Part shown: positions 33,090 through 44,149 of the stretch, piece by piece
How the letters are laid out: every line of letters starts with the position of its first letter
Numbering within the stretch: position 1 is the first letter of the stretch
Assembly: GCA_018296165.2 (NCBI GenBank)
Contig: JACKQL020000017.1
Span: 992,001-1,056,000, forward strand
Direction: 5' to 3'
DNA length: 64,000 nucleotides
Origin: Termitomyces sp. T153
Lineage: Eukaryota > Basidiomycota > Agaricomycetes > Agaricales > Lyophyllaceae
The notes under the pieces: model-generated
The model's input: only the letters and a program-made list of their open reading frames with translations
What the model was told of the DNA's origin: nothing
The model's database searches: none
Position numbers and translations under genes: made by a program

Positions 33090-34560
33090 ATTTTTGATGT
33101 GGTGGGTGAGAGCTGGTATGTAGTTGGGCCTGCAGCAAATGGGTTTGATGGTTTTGATGCAGCTGGGGTCAACACTGCTGATGTGGAAGAGGTGGTGGAG
33201 AGGGGATCTGTGCCTTGCAACATAGCATTGTGCTGCTCTGTGAACAGTTGCATAGAGAGGGTGTGCATGGGGTCAAGAGGAGTGACATACCACAGCTTGA
33301 AAAGGACTTTGTGGAACAGCAGGTCTACTTGAAGAAGGTTGGCATGCAGATCTAGCACATTGCCTGTTGTAGTGCTGAGAGCACCCATTGCCACTTTGGC
33401 CACTTGCCTCTGGGACTGAGCAAGCCTGTTGGTGACAGCAACTGACCTGAGTCTTCTTGCCTCTGAGGGGGAATCATGGACACTGGTGTACCAAACATTG
33501 GCTGCATAAGTTATTGATGGGATGGCTACTATGTTGAACAGTTGGCAGATGCTGCATAGCAGCATGCCCATTGAGGGTCGGGATAGCCTAGCTATCTGCA
33601 GGGTCCACCATGTGGCCTTGGGCACCACACACTAGGCATGGGCATTCCATTGCAACTTGGAGTCAAAGACAACTCCCAGATATTTATAGGATGTGATGGT
33701 TGAGACTGTCTGAGTAAAAATTGAGCCATCCAAGATGGCATGGGATAGAGTGAGATCAGCAGGAGTGGCATCACAGTGGGACTTCAGAAAGCTCATCAGC
33801 ATGAGCTAGTGAGTTGTGTGCTAATGACAAGTCAAAGCCACTGCTGGGCCTCTGCATCATATCCACAAGTATCTTGTGTGTCTTCAATAGCATTCCCACA
33901 ACCATGAGGAACATTACATTATCCACGAAACCAAATGAAAATTTGGTTTTAGAGAGGAGAGGGTGGCTGTGAGGATAAGTGGTGCATTATAAAATGTGTA
34001 GAAAATCATAGACAGAGGGCACCCTTGCATAGTTTCATTTAGGACCACAAACTGGTCAGAGGTGAAGTCATTGAACTTAAGCCTGGTGCAGTGTCTCATA
34101 AGCATCCTCCATATCAGGTTGATGTAGCACTTGTGGACTCCCTACTCATGCATATTGTGGAGTAGGTGGTTGTGGACCATGTTCAGAAAGGCACCTTGGA
34201 TTGAGAAAGAGTGCTGAGGCAACCTTCCTTTGCTGCCAAGCATTCTTAATCCAGCTGACAACTGAGTGCATAGCATCCATTGTGTTATGGCTGGAATGTC
34301 TGCCAAACTGCCCTGCCAGCAGCATGCCATGTTTTTCTGCAAGGTAGGACAGGTCAGCAGCTATAATTGTGGAAAGAAGCTTGCCTATGGTGTTGAGGAG
34401 GAGGCCAATTGGGTAGTAGGCCTTAGCAACATCATAAGCTGGCTTGCCAGGCTTGCAGAGGACGAGAGTGGTCAAAATCAGCCACTTGTCATGGTACACA
34501 TTGAGCTCTAGTATGGCCTGAAAGATGTAGAACAGGTGGTCAATCAGGGTGTCTGCACAG
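33090..34560 (-). pseudogene. LINE reverse transcriptase
   Basis: Successive frames carry KPGKPAYDVAKAYYPIGLLL, GKLLSTIIAADLSYLAEKHG, GRHSSHNTMDAMHSVVSWIK, then GCPLSMIFYTFYNAPL, the catalytic turn, and the thumb-like part NIVAIPSITYAANVWYTSVH. At 33,915-33,925 the expected F-x-D-D box reads FVDN (GTGGATAATGT), so the second catalytic Asp is Asn. At least four frame breaks. Confidence 0.83.
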
Positions 34561-35250
34561 TGTTTCAGTATAACATTCAGTATTCTGTTGGGGCCTGGGG
34601 CTTTGTAAGGCTGAAAGTGGGCGAGTGCATCTCATATGTGCCTCTTGCTGAAGAAATGCAGGCTGGAAAAGGGCTGGGGATAGGCCATTTGGGGCAGAGA
34701 AATGGATCCAGGGAGGAAGGAAGAAGGATTTGGCCAGGACCCATGCTTTGTCCTCATTCAATGTTGCCCAGCTCACTGGTCTGTCTGTGGTCAGATGCAG
34801 CTCAGAAATCCAGTCACTAGCAAAGTCAGTGGGTTCCTGAGTAATGTATCTGTTTGCCATGTAAATCTGCTTAGTGTCAATGGTCTCTAGCCACTTGGCC
34901 CAGTGCTGCACTTGAGCTTTGCATATGCATGCAGCCATCAGTTGTGTGAGCCATGTAGCCTCCATTTTAGCCAGGTGTGCTACTACATTACAGAATTTAT
35001 AGGCAGCCCTCTTCATACAGCCCCACTCCTTTTTGAGGGCCATCAGTTCCTTGTTCCACCACCTCTTGATGAATAGGTAGGGCTTGCAGAGGGGAACAAT
35101 AGAGTCATCTAAACTCACTTCTTGGATAAGTGCCATCAGTGCTAGGACTCTGTCATGAAACTTGGCTTCTGCAGTGATGTAGCATAAAGCAGAAAGGGAC
35201 TTCAGTTTCTCCTTAAGAGCATCATTGAACATCTGAAGTCCCTAGAGGGA
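34561..35250 (-). pseudogene. LINE linker between endonuclease and RT
   Basis: A 230-residue frame rich in charged and aromatic residues (KRWWNKELMALKKEWGCMKR, WLTQLMAACICKAQVQHWAK, RPVSWATLNEDKAWVLAKSF). This is the conserved pre-RT region of LINEs in fungi. Open over most of its length. Confidence 0.7.
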
Positions 35251-36092
35251 GGGAAAGAGGTGTGTGGTATGGCAATCTCCACTACTGTAACAATGGGTAA
35301 GTGATCAGCAAGGGAGAGGGGGTGGAGCACAGGCTCTATGTTGCAAGAGATGATCAGTTCACTATGGCTTTGGGTGTACCAGACATTGTCTGGGCACATC
35401 CATTGGCTGCCAACCATCTGCAGAGTTGGGAGCCCTACTGGTAGGGCAAGGTCCATTTGATGAGAGCCAATTAGGCTAAGCAGAAGACTGAGACTGTCTT
35501 CTGAGGACATCAGATGACAGTTGTTGACCATTTCTCAGAGCAGATTATGACAGTTAAAGTCACCCAACCACATCATTTGGTCTTAGTCAGAGGCATTGAT
35601 GTGGTGGAGGTTAGCACAGAGGTATGTGTCAAGGATGATGAGACTGCAATTGTTCAGGCAGTCATTGTAGATATTAAAAGGAAAAAGCAGCCTTCTGTGC
35701 TACTGAAGTGGACCACCATGATGTCCAGTGGCATGATGTCAAGGAAGGAGTAAGTATCTGTGGGGTATGTTAGCATTGATGAGGATAATGGATTGCATAT
35801 GGTTGCTGCCATTGTAGCAATGTGCTGGAGGGTAGTGGGCCATCCAACACAATGAGGTGCAAGTTTTGCCCAGCTTGTCAAGGTATGGTTCCTGTAGGGC
35901 CAGGATGTCTCATTTTAGGGGGTCTGCAACATTGAGCATGGTGGCCTGAGTAATGTCTGACTTGCAGACATTCTGTTGCCAAATTTGTAGGTGTGTTGGG
36001 GCTCTGTTGGGTCTAATCAGTGCAGAAGGGTGGATGGCTGGGAGCCTTGGGTGCTTGGCATCAAGAAATCTGTGAGTTGGGCTTGGTAGCAT
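35251..36092 (-). pseudogene. LINE endonuclease/exonuclease/phosphatase domain
   Basis: Starts with HLQIWQQNVCKSDITQATML (the Q-N-V metal-binding start) and ends with SLADHLPIVTVVEI (the S-D-H motif, here A-D-H). Stops and shifts separate the pieces. This domain nicks target DNA to prime reverse transcription. Confidence 0.78.
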
Positions 36093-37030
36093 TGGCTAGG
36101 GGCCAGGGCTGATGGGGCACCAAGGTCCCTCCATGGAGTGGAAGTGGGGGGGGCTACTGATAGCTTTTTGGGGTTAAGGACCCAAATGGACATAGTACCA
36201 TCCTAGCATACTGTCCAACTGTGCTAGGTGCTAAATGGGCACTCAGTGAGCCTGCATTTGTCATTCAAAATGTTACTGGTGAACTCCAATGGTAGTTCAC
36301 CTGGCCTGTTTATCCATCTTTGAGGCTGCTGCTTTTTTGTTGCTCACAATGTCTGTCCAGCACTCTGATACAGTGTTAGCTGTATCATTGGAGCCACTTA
36401 ATCCAGCCTTAGGAGCAGTTGGGATAGCTACATTAGTCACTATGGCTGCATCTGAGGGGCTGGGAATAACCTGTGGAGTTGTTGCTGGTTGGCCATTTGT
36501 GAGTGCCAAAAAGTCATTGGCATAGTTCAGTTCCATGGACTTCTCTGTAGGTGCATTCTAAAAGGACATGCCAGAACTTGTTGCAGGGTTGGTAGTGGCC
36601 AAGGCCACTGACAAAGAAGGCTCCTCTGCAGTTGGAGCTGCACTTGCAGGAGGATCCACAGAAGATGGCTCCTCTGCTTGTGCAATAGTAGCTCTCACCA
36701 CCTCTGCAGGTCAGTGTAGGAGGTGAGTAAAGATACTAGTCTCACCATAGCACAGCCATTTGGCTATGCTGAGTGGAGAGTGACTTCTACTCTCATGGAG
36801 TTAGAGGAGCATGCAGAAGCACTCACAATTGTCAGTGGTGGGGGCATACCACCCATTGTACCCCTCCAATGCAGGGAGCATGCCAATGGTTTGGAGTCAA
36901 CAATGGCATTCATTGTTAACTCTCATAAACAGATTTGCATGCAGTGTGTTCCCAGACTAGTGGTGATTGAGGAAGCATATACCATAAGTATATCCATGAT
37001 TTACTCAGGTGGAGAGCATGTGGTTTGTGA
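36093..37030 (-). pseudogene. LINE 5' region / ORF1-like segment
   Basis: Contains MELNYANDFLALTNGQPATT and VSECWTDIVSNKKAAASKMD on the minus strand. A second copy of this region lies at 12,541-13,024 plus 14,014-14,480, split by a solo LTR. No nucleic-acid-binding knuckle is evident. The right limit at about 37,030 is where both copies stop matching. Confidence 0.6.
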
Positions 37031-38690
37031 GGAGGTGATGTATCATCTCAGTTTTACTCAGAGGTGTTGGAAGCTTTGCAGATTGGGTTGCCTTCAAGAA
37101 AGACTTCCAAGTGGGGTTTTCCCCAATTGACCCTGCCAAAACTGCCACTTTAGTGCTACATGACAGGGAGCAGTATGGGCAAGGAAAGTGGACACTGAAT
37201 AAGTACATTGACTCATTCCAGGCACTAGTCAAGCAAGCCACCTATTGATGCAAAATCAGTGAAATTGGCTTAGTTTTCAAACTCAGCTCAAAACTCTGAC
37301 TCACAAAGGTGTTCAGGACTTTGTTTCACATAGCTCACTCTAAAAGTGTCGTACAAAGTAGATTTTTAATTGATTTAGATTACAAACTCAACCAGGTCAA
37401 GTCTGATTACAAGGCTCAAGCAAAATATAATAAATTTTAAGCCTGAAGAAAATAATAGTTTATTGGCCAAAGAAACCCGCTCCCTGGGGATTTCTGAGCT
37501 GTAGCTAGTACTTTGCTTGTCCAATAGGCTCAAAAATCCTCTCCTTTTATACCCCTCAGTCTGCACATGGACCATGGCTTTTCCACATGTTTTCATTGTC
37601 ATCCGGGAGTGTGGTCAACCGGTTGGTGGGCTGGGCTGCATGGTCGGGCCTTGGCATGCACTTATTTTTGGCATCGGCAATTCAGATTTGATCATGCCAA
37701 GGCCTAGGCTGCTCTTTTGTCTGTCTCTTTTCCTCCCCCTTTGTCTTCTCCTCCTGCCTGCTGATCCTTATCAATGTGGACTTGAGGGCTGTTTAGTTTA
37801 AGTTGGTTGGTCAGAGAAGGGAGGGGCTAGCCCTGGATTGAGGGGAAACTCGGATTGTTAGCTGAGATCAATTCTTGGCCCCTGCCATCAAAATTTGATG
37901 GCCGGCTTCCCAGCTGTTGTTGACTGACTTTTGGGTTCATCCTTGGTTTTACATGGGAGGTTTTACTTTGAGGTATGCCTTACATTTACAGTTTTCAATG
38001 TTTTTCACCAGCTTACAGTTTTCAGCTGTTTTTATTTGTAAATTGTATTGTTTTATAATATACTTTGACTAGGCTTTTTCCTCTGCCAATCTCATTGTTG
38101 AGACCGGTGTATCACTATCCTGACAGTCTTCAACTGTGCCTTGCATTCAGGGATGGCCTGCACTCCAAGCTGATAAAGTGCATCAGCAACCTGGCTGAGG
38201 ACTGCCCAGACAACAAAAGAATCACCTCCTGATATAAGGTGGCTTGGGATCAGTGACAGCTCATGGAAATCCAATGGGAGCTCTGCCACTTGCACTCAAC
38301 ACAGTGCTCTGCTCCATTTGCCAGTCTCCAATACCCTGCTCCTGCACTTCCAGCTCCCACCTCTGCTCTGGCCATTCCTGCACTATGCCTCTTGCCACTG
38401 GGCACTTCCATGGACATAGACTTAGCCCAACAGCATTGCCTCATGCTGCTACTGTGCCAGAGATGTAAGGAACTGAGGCACTTTGCATGACACTGCCCAT
38501 TGAGTCTGGAGGTGCACTACCTCTCTACAGTGGAGCAGGAGGAGCTTCTCCTACAACTGTTGGCTGCATAGGACACTGCCAGAGCTCTGTCACCAGATGA
38601 GCTGACACTAGAGTTGATCCTGGAGGAGATTAGCACTTGCACCTCCCTCCCCCCCCAGGGCTGGAGGAGCATTTTTAGTCAAGCAATGGA
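37031..38690 (+). pseudogene. gypsy-3 gag, split by insert D
   Basis: The left part reads (over two frames) like FADWVAFKKDFQ and LHDREQYGQGKWTLNKYIDSF up to 37,250. After insert D, LPCIQG-like and LHSKLIKCISNLAEDCP resume at 38,126. A zinc knuckle follows at about 38,450 (LCQRCKELRHFA, stop, HCPLS) and the tail SLEVHYLSTVEQEELLLQLL. One TGA replaces a Trp or Arg codon inside the knuckle. Confidence 0.75.
37251..38120 (+). mobile_element. Insertion family D, CpG-retaining copy inside gag
   Basis: About 870 bp without a long ORF. CG dinucleotides (for example in 'catccgggag', 'ccggttggtg', 'atggccggctt', 'gagaccggtg') are retained although the host gag has lost nearly all. A fragment of the same family at 11,380-11,560 is CG-free. 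Flanks TGATG (37,246-37,250) and TGACA (38,121-38,125) could be two decayed copies of a TGACG duplication. Alternatively, ends TGATGC...TGACA would give a TG...CA LTR without a matching duplication. Probably a solo LTR. Confidence 0.6.
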
Positions 38691-39520
38691 TGAGGTGTAC
38701 ACCTTCATTGCTGAATACTGGTACTAACAGGTTCTCATGTCTGTTGATAGAAAATAAAATTGCCCTCCCTAATGTTGATCATTCTAAGACAGAAAAACCT
38801 CAGTCTTCCCCTCCAGACATACAAACACCAACTATAGAGTCCAAGCTAAGCCTTCTGGTGCTATCCTGCCTGAGAGTGCCAACTGCCCTGGAAATATATA
38901 GTGGCCTCAAGCCTCTCTGCCAACTCATTGCTCCTCAACATAGAAATTGAGACCATGGACACCCAGCAAACTCACAGAGTCACCACTCTTTTGGACAGTG
39001 GAGCAATAGGACTATTCCTAGACTTGGAGTTTATGAAGTGCTATGGCCTGACCAAGCAGCCACTTCCCCAATCCATTCCAGTGTTCAACATTGATGGGAT
39101 GCCCAACAAAGCTGGCACTACTCAGGGCAAGGTAACTATGAGCTGGTGCCTCTGGAGGTGCTCTGCCTGCACCAACAAGGTCAGAGAAGAGCACTGGGCT
39201 GAAGTTTGAGAATGTGCAGCCATCTGGGCATGCTGTGCCAGCCATCTCCCCTTTGTAGATCTAGATCTCCTGGACTCCTTGTTCCAGGCATTCCTCCAAT
39301 GAGAGGCCCTCTATAAGGACAACTGGAGCAGTAGTGGAGCTTCAGAAGAGGAACTAGGAGGGGAGTTTGGAGGCATATGTGACCCAGAGCTCCTAGACAA
39401 GGCAGTGGAAGTTGGAGACCAGATCTATGCCACCACCTTATGCTCACTGCCCTCCACCATAGAGATCTGGGCTAGCAGACCACATCCCAGTGGCTAGCTC
39501 AGGCATTCACTGCTAATTCC
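38690..39520 (+). pseudogene. gypsy-3 protease region with internal deletion
   Basis: Holds RVTTLLDSGAIGLFLDLEFM with the DSGA site intact, then PQSIPVFNIDGMPNKAGT. Just after this (39,130) the stretch equivalent to the hydrophobic QDMILGFTWL segment of gypsy-1 is missing, and the linker to RT begins. Confidence 0.75.
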
Positions 39521-40881
39521 ATGCCCCAGACATTCCAGAACATTGTGCCTCTGTATCTTCATGCATTTGAAGATGTGTTCTCTAAAGCCTTGTTTGACTT
39601 GCTCCTGGAGCACAAACAGTGGGACCATGCTATTGAAATAATATCAGATTCTAAGCCCTTGAGCTGCAAGGTCTACCTACTAGCATCCAAAGAGCAGGAT
39701 GAGCTTGACACCTTCCTATAAGAGAATCTGTACTCTGGTTGCATCTGCCCCTCCAAATCCCCAATAGCTTTTCCAGTCTTCTTCATTAAAAAGAAGGATG
39801 GCTCACTCTGACTGGTCCAGGACTACCACATTCTTAACACCATGACTATGAAGAACCACTACCCCCTCCCCCTTTTCTCTGAGCTCATCAATAACCTCTG
39901 AGATGCATGATACTTTACTAAGTTGGATATCTGGTAAGGCTACAACAATGTGCACCTCTAGGAAGGAGACAAATGGAAGGCCACCTTCCAGACCAACTAG
40001 GGACTGTTTGAACCTCTCATTATGTTCTTCAGACTCACCAATAGCCTGGCCACCTTTCATACAATGATGAACAATATCTTCTGAGATCTCATTGCTAAAG
40101 GCATAGTGTGCATATACCTTGACAACATTCTTATTTACACCAAAATACTGGAGGAGCACTGCCAGATCATGCACCTTGTCTTGGAATGCCTCTGCCACCA
40201 CCAGCTCTATCTCAAACCAGAGAAATGTGAGTTTGAGCAGACCCAGATTGAGTATCTCAGGCTGATCATCATGCACAGAGCCATGGAGATGGATCTGGTG
40301 AAGGTGGCAAGTGTTATAGAGTGGCCAGAGCCCAAGAACAAGAAGGAGGTGCAGGCCTTCCTAGGCTTTGCTAACTTCTACCAGAGGTTCATCCAGGACT
40401 TTGTGCATCATGCCTGCCCTCTATTTGACCTCACTACAAAGGACACTGCCTGGAGCTGGGGACTTCTGGAGCAGACAGTCTTCAATGCTCTCAAGCATGC
40501 TGTTACCTCCAGGCCACTCCATTTCTTCCCAGACAACAACTCTCCCTTCTAAGTGGAAGCCAACAGCTCAGACTTTGCCACTGGAGCTGTTCTATCACAG
40601 CAGTCCCTGAAGGATAGAAAGTGGCATCTGGTGGCCTTTTACTCCAAGAGCCTGAATGCAGTAGAGTGCAACTACAAGATCCATGACAAGGAGATGCTGG
40701 CCATCATCCAGTCCTTTGAGGAGTGGCAGCATTTCCTGGAGGGTGGGCAACATCAGTTTGAGGCTTGAATGGATCACAAGAACCTTGAATACTTTTGGAT
40801 GGCTAAGAAGCTCAACTGCTGACAAGTCTGGTGGTCCCTCTATCTAGCCAACTTTGACTTCTTGCTGCACTACAAGCCAGG
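39521..40881 (+). pseudogene. gypsy-3 reverse transcriptase and RNase H
   Basis: Reads HAFEDVFSKALFDLLLEHKQ, then after stops the template-binding blocks, and CIYLDNILIYTKILEEHCQI at 40,106: the catalytic YLDD is YLDN. RNase H follows (EANSSDFATGAVLSQQSLK, YKIHDKEMLAIIQSFEEWQH) up to the insertion point of E at 40,881. Several CGA/TGG-type codons are now stops. Confidence 0.87.
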
Positions 40882-41414
40882 TGATAAGACCCACTTGTTG
40901 CTGAGCACTATTTGCAGCATTTCTGACTGGACAGCAGCTGATTGTTTTAATATGGCACAAGTCACAACACTTAGCACATGAGGCCTAGCCCAAAGGTCTG
41001 GAACAATGTAGCCTTTGCATGGGATTTTAGTGACCATGAGAATTATCAATCATGAGCTGTATCATGTGAAGTCTGGACTTTGGGTCTAGAGTGACAAGGC
41101 CAAGACCTTTCTTAGTGACAACACTGCCTTCTCCCCAAAAATGGACATATTGACAGTCATGTGATTTCTTACTTAACATTTTTCTTGTCAAGATTACAAA
41201 CATACTTGAATGGCATCTACACTTCAGATATTGACATTGGACATGCTCTTTGCTTGCAATTTATTATCTTTATGCATCACATTGACTTCACTTATTTTTT
41301 TTACTTGATTACCAGATTAACACCTTGTAACCTTGTATGTATTATCAGCACCTTGGCAGATGCTGTTGCTGGCAGCAACTATTATCTCCTTTCTTATACT
41401 ATACTTATGAACAG

Positions 41415-41422
41415 TATAAATA
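41415..41422 (+). promoter_or_regulatory. TATA-like box in repeat E
   Basis: TATAAATA about 530 bp into the repeat, 50 bp before the (CT)n tract. Position is consistent with an LTR promoter. Confidence 0.4.
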
Positions 41423-41471
41423 TGGCTGCCTGTACATAGAGACCAAAAGAAAAACAACAAACACAGTACTG

Positions 41472-41474
<3 letters not shown>

Positions 41475-41540
<66 letters not shown>
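41475..41540. repeat. (CT)n microsatellite, about 33 units
   Basis: An uninterrupted CT dinucleotide run in repeat E. Its purity shows recent expansion. It is not present in the part of copy 1 that is visible. Confidence 0.97.
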
Positions 41541-41544
<4 letters not shown>

Positions 41545-42057
41545 AAGCTTACCAGCCTAAGATTTCATTTTGTTCTTTTGCTCACTATTGACAACAACTT
41601 AGCAGCAATCTTGCCAACCTTGACTTTGACTTAGTGTGGTGCCAACTGTGGGTGCCCTGATTGTTATCTCAACTCAGTTATGCTAGCAACTATGGCTAGA
41701 AACTAGTTTGCATTTGTCCCTTCCCAGTCCCTTCATTGTCACTCCCCCTTTCTCTTCACAACTCCCCTTTCTACTGCTTAGTTCTCCTTTTCTTAGCAAC
41801 CCCTTTTGCCTTCATTCTTTTTCCCCTTCCTTTGTTTAGTGACCCTCCATTACCATCTAGCAACTTAGGCTAGCAATTAGTGACTCTTTCTACTTCTCAT
41901 CTACTTCACACCCTATTTGCTCTTGTTCTCTGGAATGGTTACTGACTTGCCCTTATTATTAATCTCCTACTGCCAGCTACCCTATCTAGTGACTAGTGTA
42001 GGTCCTCTTTTTAGGTTTTCTACATGGCACTAGGCAGCATAGGAGCACATCACAGGC

Positions 42058-43760
42058 CAGAGCATGGGGAAGCCAGACACCCTGTCCTAGAAAGCAGACC
42101 ATGGTACTGGAAGAAACAACAATAGCAACATTGTGCTCCTCTGCCCCAAACTATTTGCAATTTGAGCCATGGAAGGTCTAGCCATCAAGGAAGTGGAGGT
42201 GGACATCCTCTAGGACATCTGGTGTGGAAATTTGGATGGTCAGGAGGAGGAACTCATTGCCCAGGCAGCCTGGGCACTAAAATCAGGATGCACCACTATT
42301 GCCAAGTCTGTCTGTGCAGATGAATGGGCCTTCCAAGACAGGCTTCTGACCTTCTGGGATCACATCTATATGCTCAACATTCTGGAGCTCCACTGGAGAA
42401 TTGTAGAGAAACACTATGACTTCTGGATTGCTGAATACCCTGGCAGATGGAAAATGTTGGAGCTGGTATCCCAGAATGACTGGTGGCCACAGATGTTCCA
42501 GTATATTGGGTCCTACACTAGTACATGCAATCTTTGTCTCCAGACCAAGCTCCAATGCCATCTCCCCACCAATCAGCTACACTCCCTCCCCATCCTCTCA
42601 GAACAATGGAGTGTTGCTTTGGTAGACTTCATTGTTGAGCTCTCCAACACCCACAGCTACAATGCCATCATGGTAGTAGTGGACCTATATGGCAAGTGAG
42701 CACACTTCATTCCAACCCACATCACTTGCTCTGTCATGAGCACTGCAAACCTGTACTGGAGAAACATCTAGATGCTCCACAGCCTTGTCAATGCCTACAT
42801 ATCCAATCATGGGCCACAATTTATAGTGGACTTCACCAGAGAGCTCTACCAACTACTTGGCATGAAGCTGCACACCTCTACTACCTACCATCCATAGTCT
42901 GATGGCCAGACCAAATGTGTGAACCAGGAGCTTGAGCAGGACCTCTGCTCCTTCTACAATGAGCATCAGGATGACTGGAACAAACTCCTCCCCAATGTTG
43001 AGTTCCAGTACAACAACCATGTTCATGTGGCCACCCAGTTTTTGCCCTTCTTCCTAGACACCAGATGTTACACATGCATGGGTTTCAAACTCTGGGCCTG
43101 GCTGTCAGAGAATGAAGCAGTGAACAAGTTTGTGGACTGCATGAAGAGATTATAAGAGGAAGCCTGGACAGCCCTGGCAAAGGCAAAGGATGACAGGGCA
43201 CAGTATTACAACTGTGGAAGGATCCTGGCACCCAAGTCCCAGCCTAGGGACTGGATCTACTTGGATGCCTCCAACATTATAACTACCTGACCATCAAAAA
43301 AGCTCTTGTACCACCAGTTAGGACCCTTCCATGATAGAATAGCAGATCAGGCCACTGGCCTATTGACTCCTGCTCCCCATAGGAATGCACCAGCTCCACC
43401 TGGTGTTCAACATAGTCAGGCTAACGCCAGCCCCAAAGGACCCTATTCCAGGGCAACACCCAGCACCCCTGCCACCTCTGGTGGTAGTCAATAACAATGA
43501 GGAGTATGAGGTGAAGGAGATCCTGGACAGTCATCTGTTCCAATGACAGTTACAATACAAGGTGAAGTGGAAAGGTTATGGAATTGAGAACATTTCCTGG
43601 GAACCATGAGAGAATGTGCATGTGCTAGGCATGATTAGGGAGTTCCATCAAAGACACCCAGATGTGCTGCAAGCCATCCAAGGAATCTACCCCATCTCAC
43701 TAGCAGACCAAGCAATCTGGAACTTCTTTTACCCCACATGTTGAGACACTGCACACTAGA
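42058..43760 (+). pseudogene. gypsy-3 integrase with chromodomain
   Basis: Order: zinc-binding domain remnant with YPGRWKMLELVSQNDWWPQM and CNLCLQTK, core with LVDFIVELSNTHSYNAIMVV (first Asp), YISNHGPQFIVDF (second Asp now Asn), Glu in NQELEQDLCSF, then QYNNHVHVATQFLPFFLDT, and a chromodomain at 43,490-43,620 (EEYEVKEILDSHLFQ, stop, YKVKWKGYGIENISWEP). At least six stops, most where Trp, Gln or Arg is expected. Confidence 0.87.
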
Positions 43761-43769
43761 GGGGGGTGA

Positions 43770-44108
43770 TGTCAGGGGACTTCCATTTCCAACCTTCTTG
43801 GCAATCTCCGCAGCTTGTTCCAGACCCTTGGAGATCTTTGGAGATCCTTGGAACTTCCTGTAGTTCCTTGTTGAGCACTTCTCTAGGGTTAGGGCCAGCT
43901 CTGGCCTTCTGTACAGTTGTTCTCATGCTTCTGCTACCTGCTGATGCACTGCACCAAGCAGCAGGAATCCTTAGACTTGTTCTCTCTGGATTCCCCTCTG
44001 CTAGGTAATTAGTACTATTTGTATCATTGGTTACCTTGCTAAATATACTCTGGATTCCCCTCTGCTAACTGCATGATTGAGCCACCACTCCCAGAGGTTG
44101 CCCTTATA
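43770..44108 (+). repeat. 3' LTR of gypsy-3 (LTR family C)
   Basis: 339 bp, TGTCAGGGGACTTCC at 43,770 to GCCCTTATA at 44,108 (the last bases probably decayed from CCTTACA). It is preceded by a polypurine tract AGAGGGGGG. Contains a duplicated 'ctctggattcccctctgct'. Confidence 0.87.
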
Positions 44109-44149
44109 ATAGGTCCTTGAATTAAGGACCTCAATCATTCCTGCCTCTC

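Larger units (their letters stand above)
32528..37030 (-). mobile_element. LINE (non-LTR retrotransposon), endonuclease-RT-RNase H type
   Basis: Minus-strand order from the right: 5' region, apurinic-type endonuclease, reverse transcriptase, RNase H. This layout fits fungal Tad-like LINEs. The 3' end stops at the LTR of gypsy-2 with no poly-A tail visible; the 5' end meets the gag of gypsy-3 at about 37,030. CG-poor and full of stops. Confidence 0.85.
40878..42056 (+). mobile_element. LTR-like insert family E, copy 2, with 4-bp duplication
   Basis: The insert 40,882-42,052 (1,171 bp) starts TGATAAGA and ends ACATCA, with CAGG on both sides (40,878-40,881 and 42,053-42,056). Gypsy reading stops at the left and resumes at the right with the expected 'cagagcatggggaagccaga'. 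The TATAAATA tract at 41,415 and a (CT)n tract lie inside. Copy 1, inverted, opens the window. TG...CA ends suggest a solo LTR or non-autonomous LTR element. Confidence 0.75.
37031..44108 (+). mobile_element. Chromovirus Ty3/gypsy element, gypsy-3, with two nested insertions
   Basis: Plus-strand order: partial gag, protease, RT, RNase H, integrase, chromodomain, polypurine tract, 3' LTR. The 5' LTR and gag start are replaced by the LINE. Insert D splits gag (37,251-38,120) and insert E splits the RNase H/integrase boundary (40,882-42,052). Both were found because the reading resumes with the residues expected from gypsy-1 and gypsy-2. Confidence 0.9.

Noticed and set aside
36240..38690. A 5' LTR for gypsy-3
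   Set aside because: I looked for TGTCAGGGGACTTCC-type sequence upstream of gag; the region is LINE and insert D, so the 5' LTR is missing.
41337..41546. Plus-strand ORF ending in a Ser-Leu repeat
   Set aside because: Translation of the (CT)n microsatellite within repeat E; no coding evidence.
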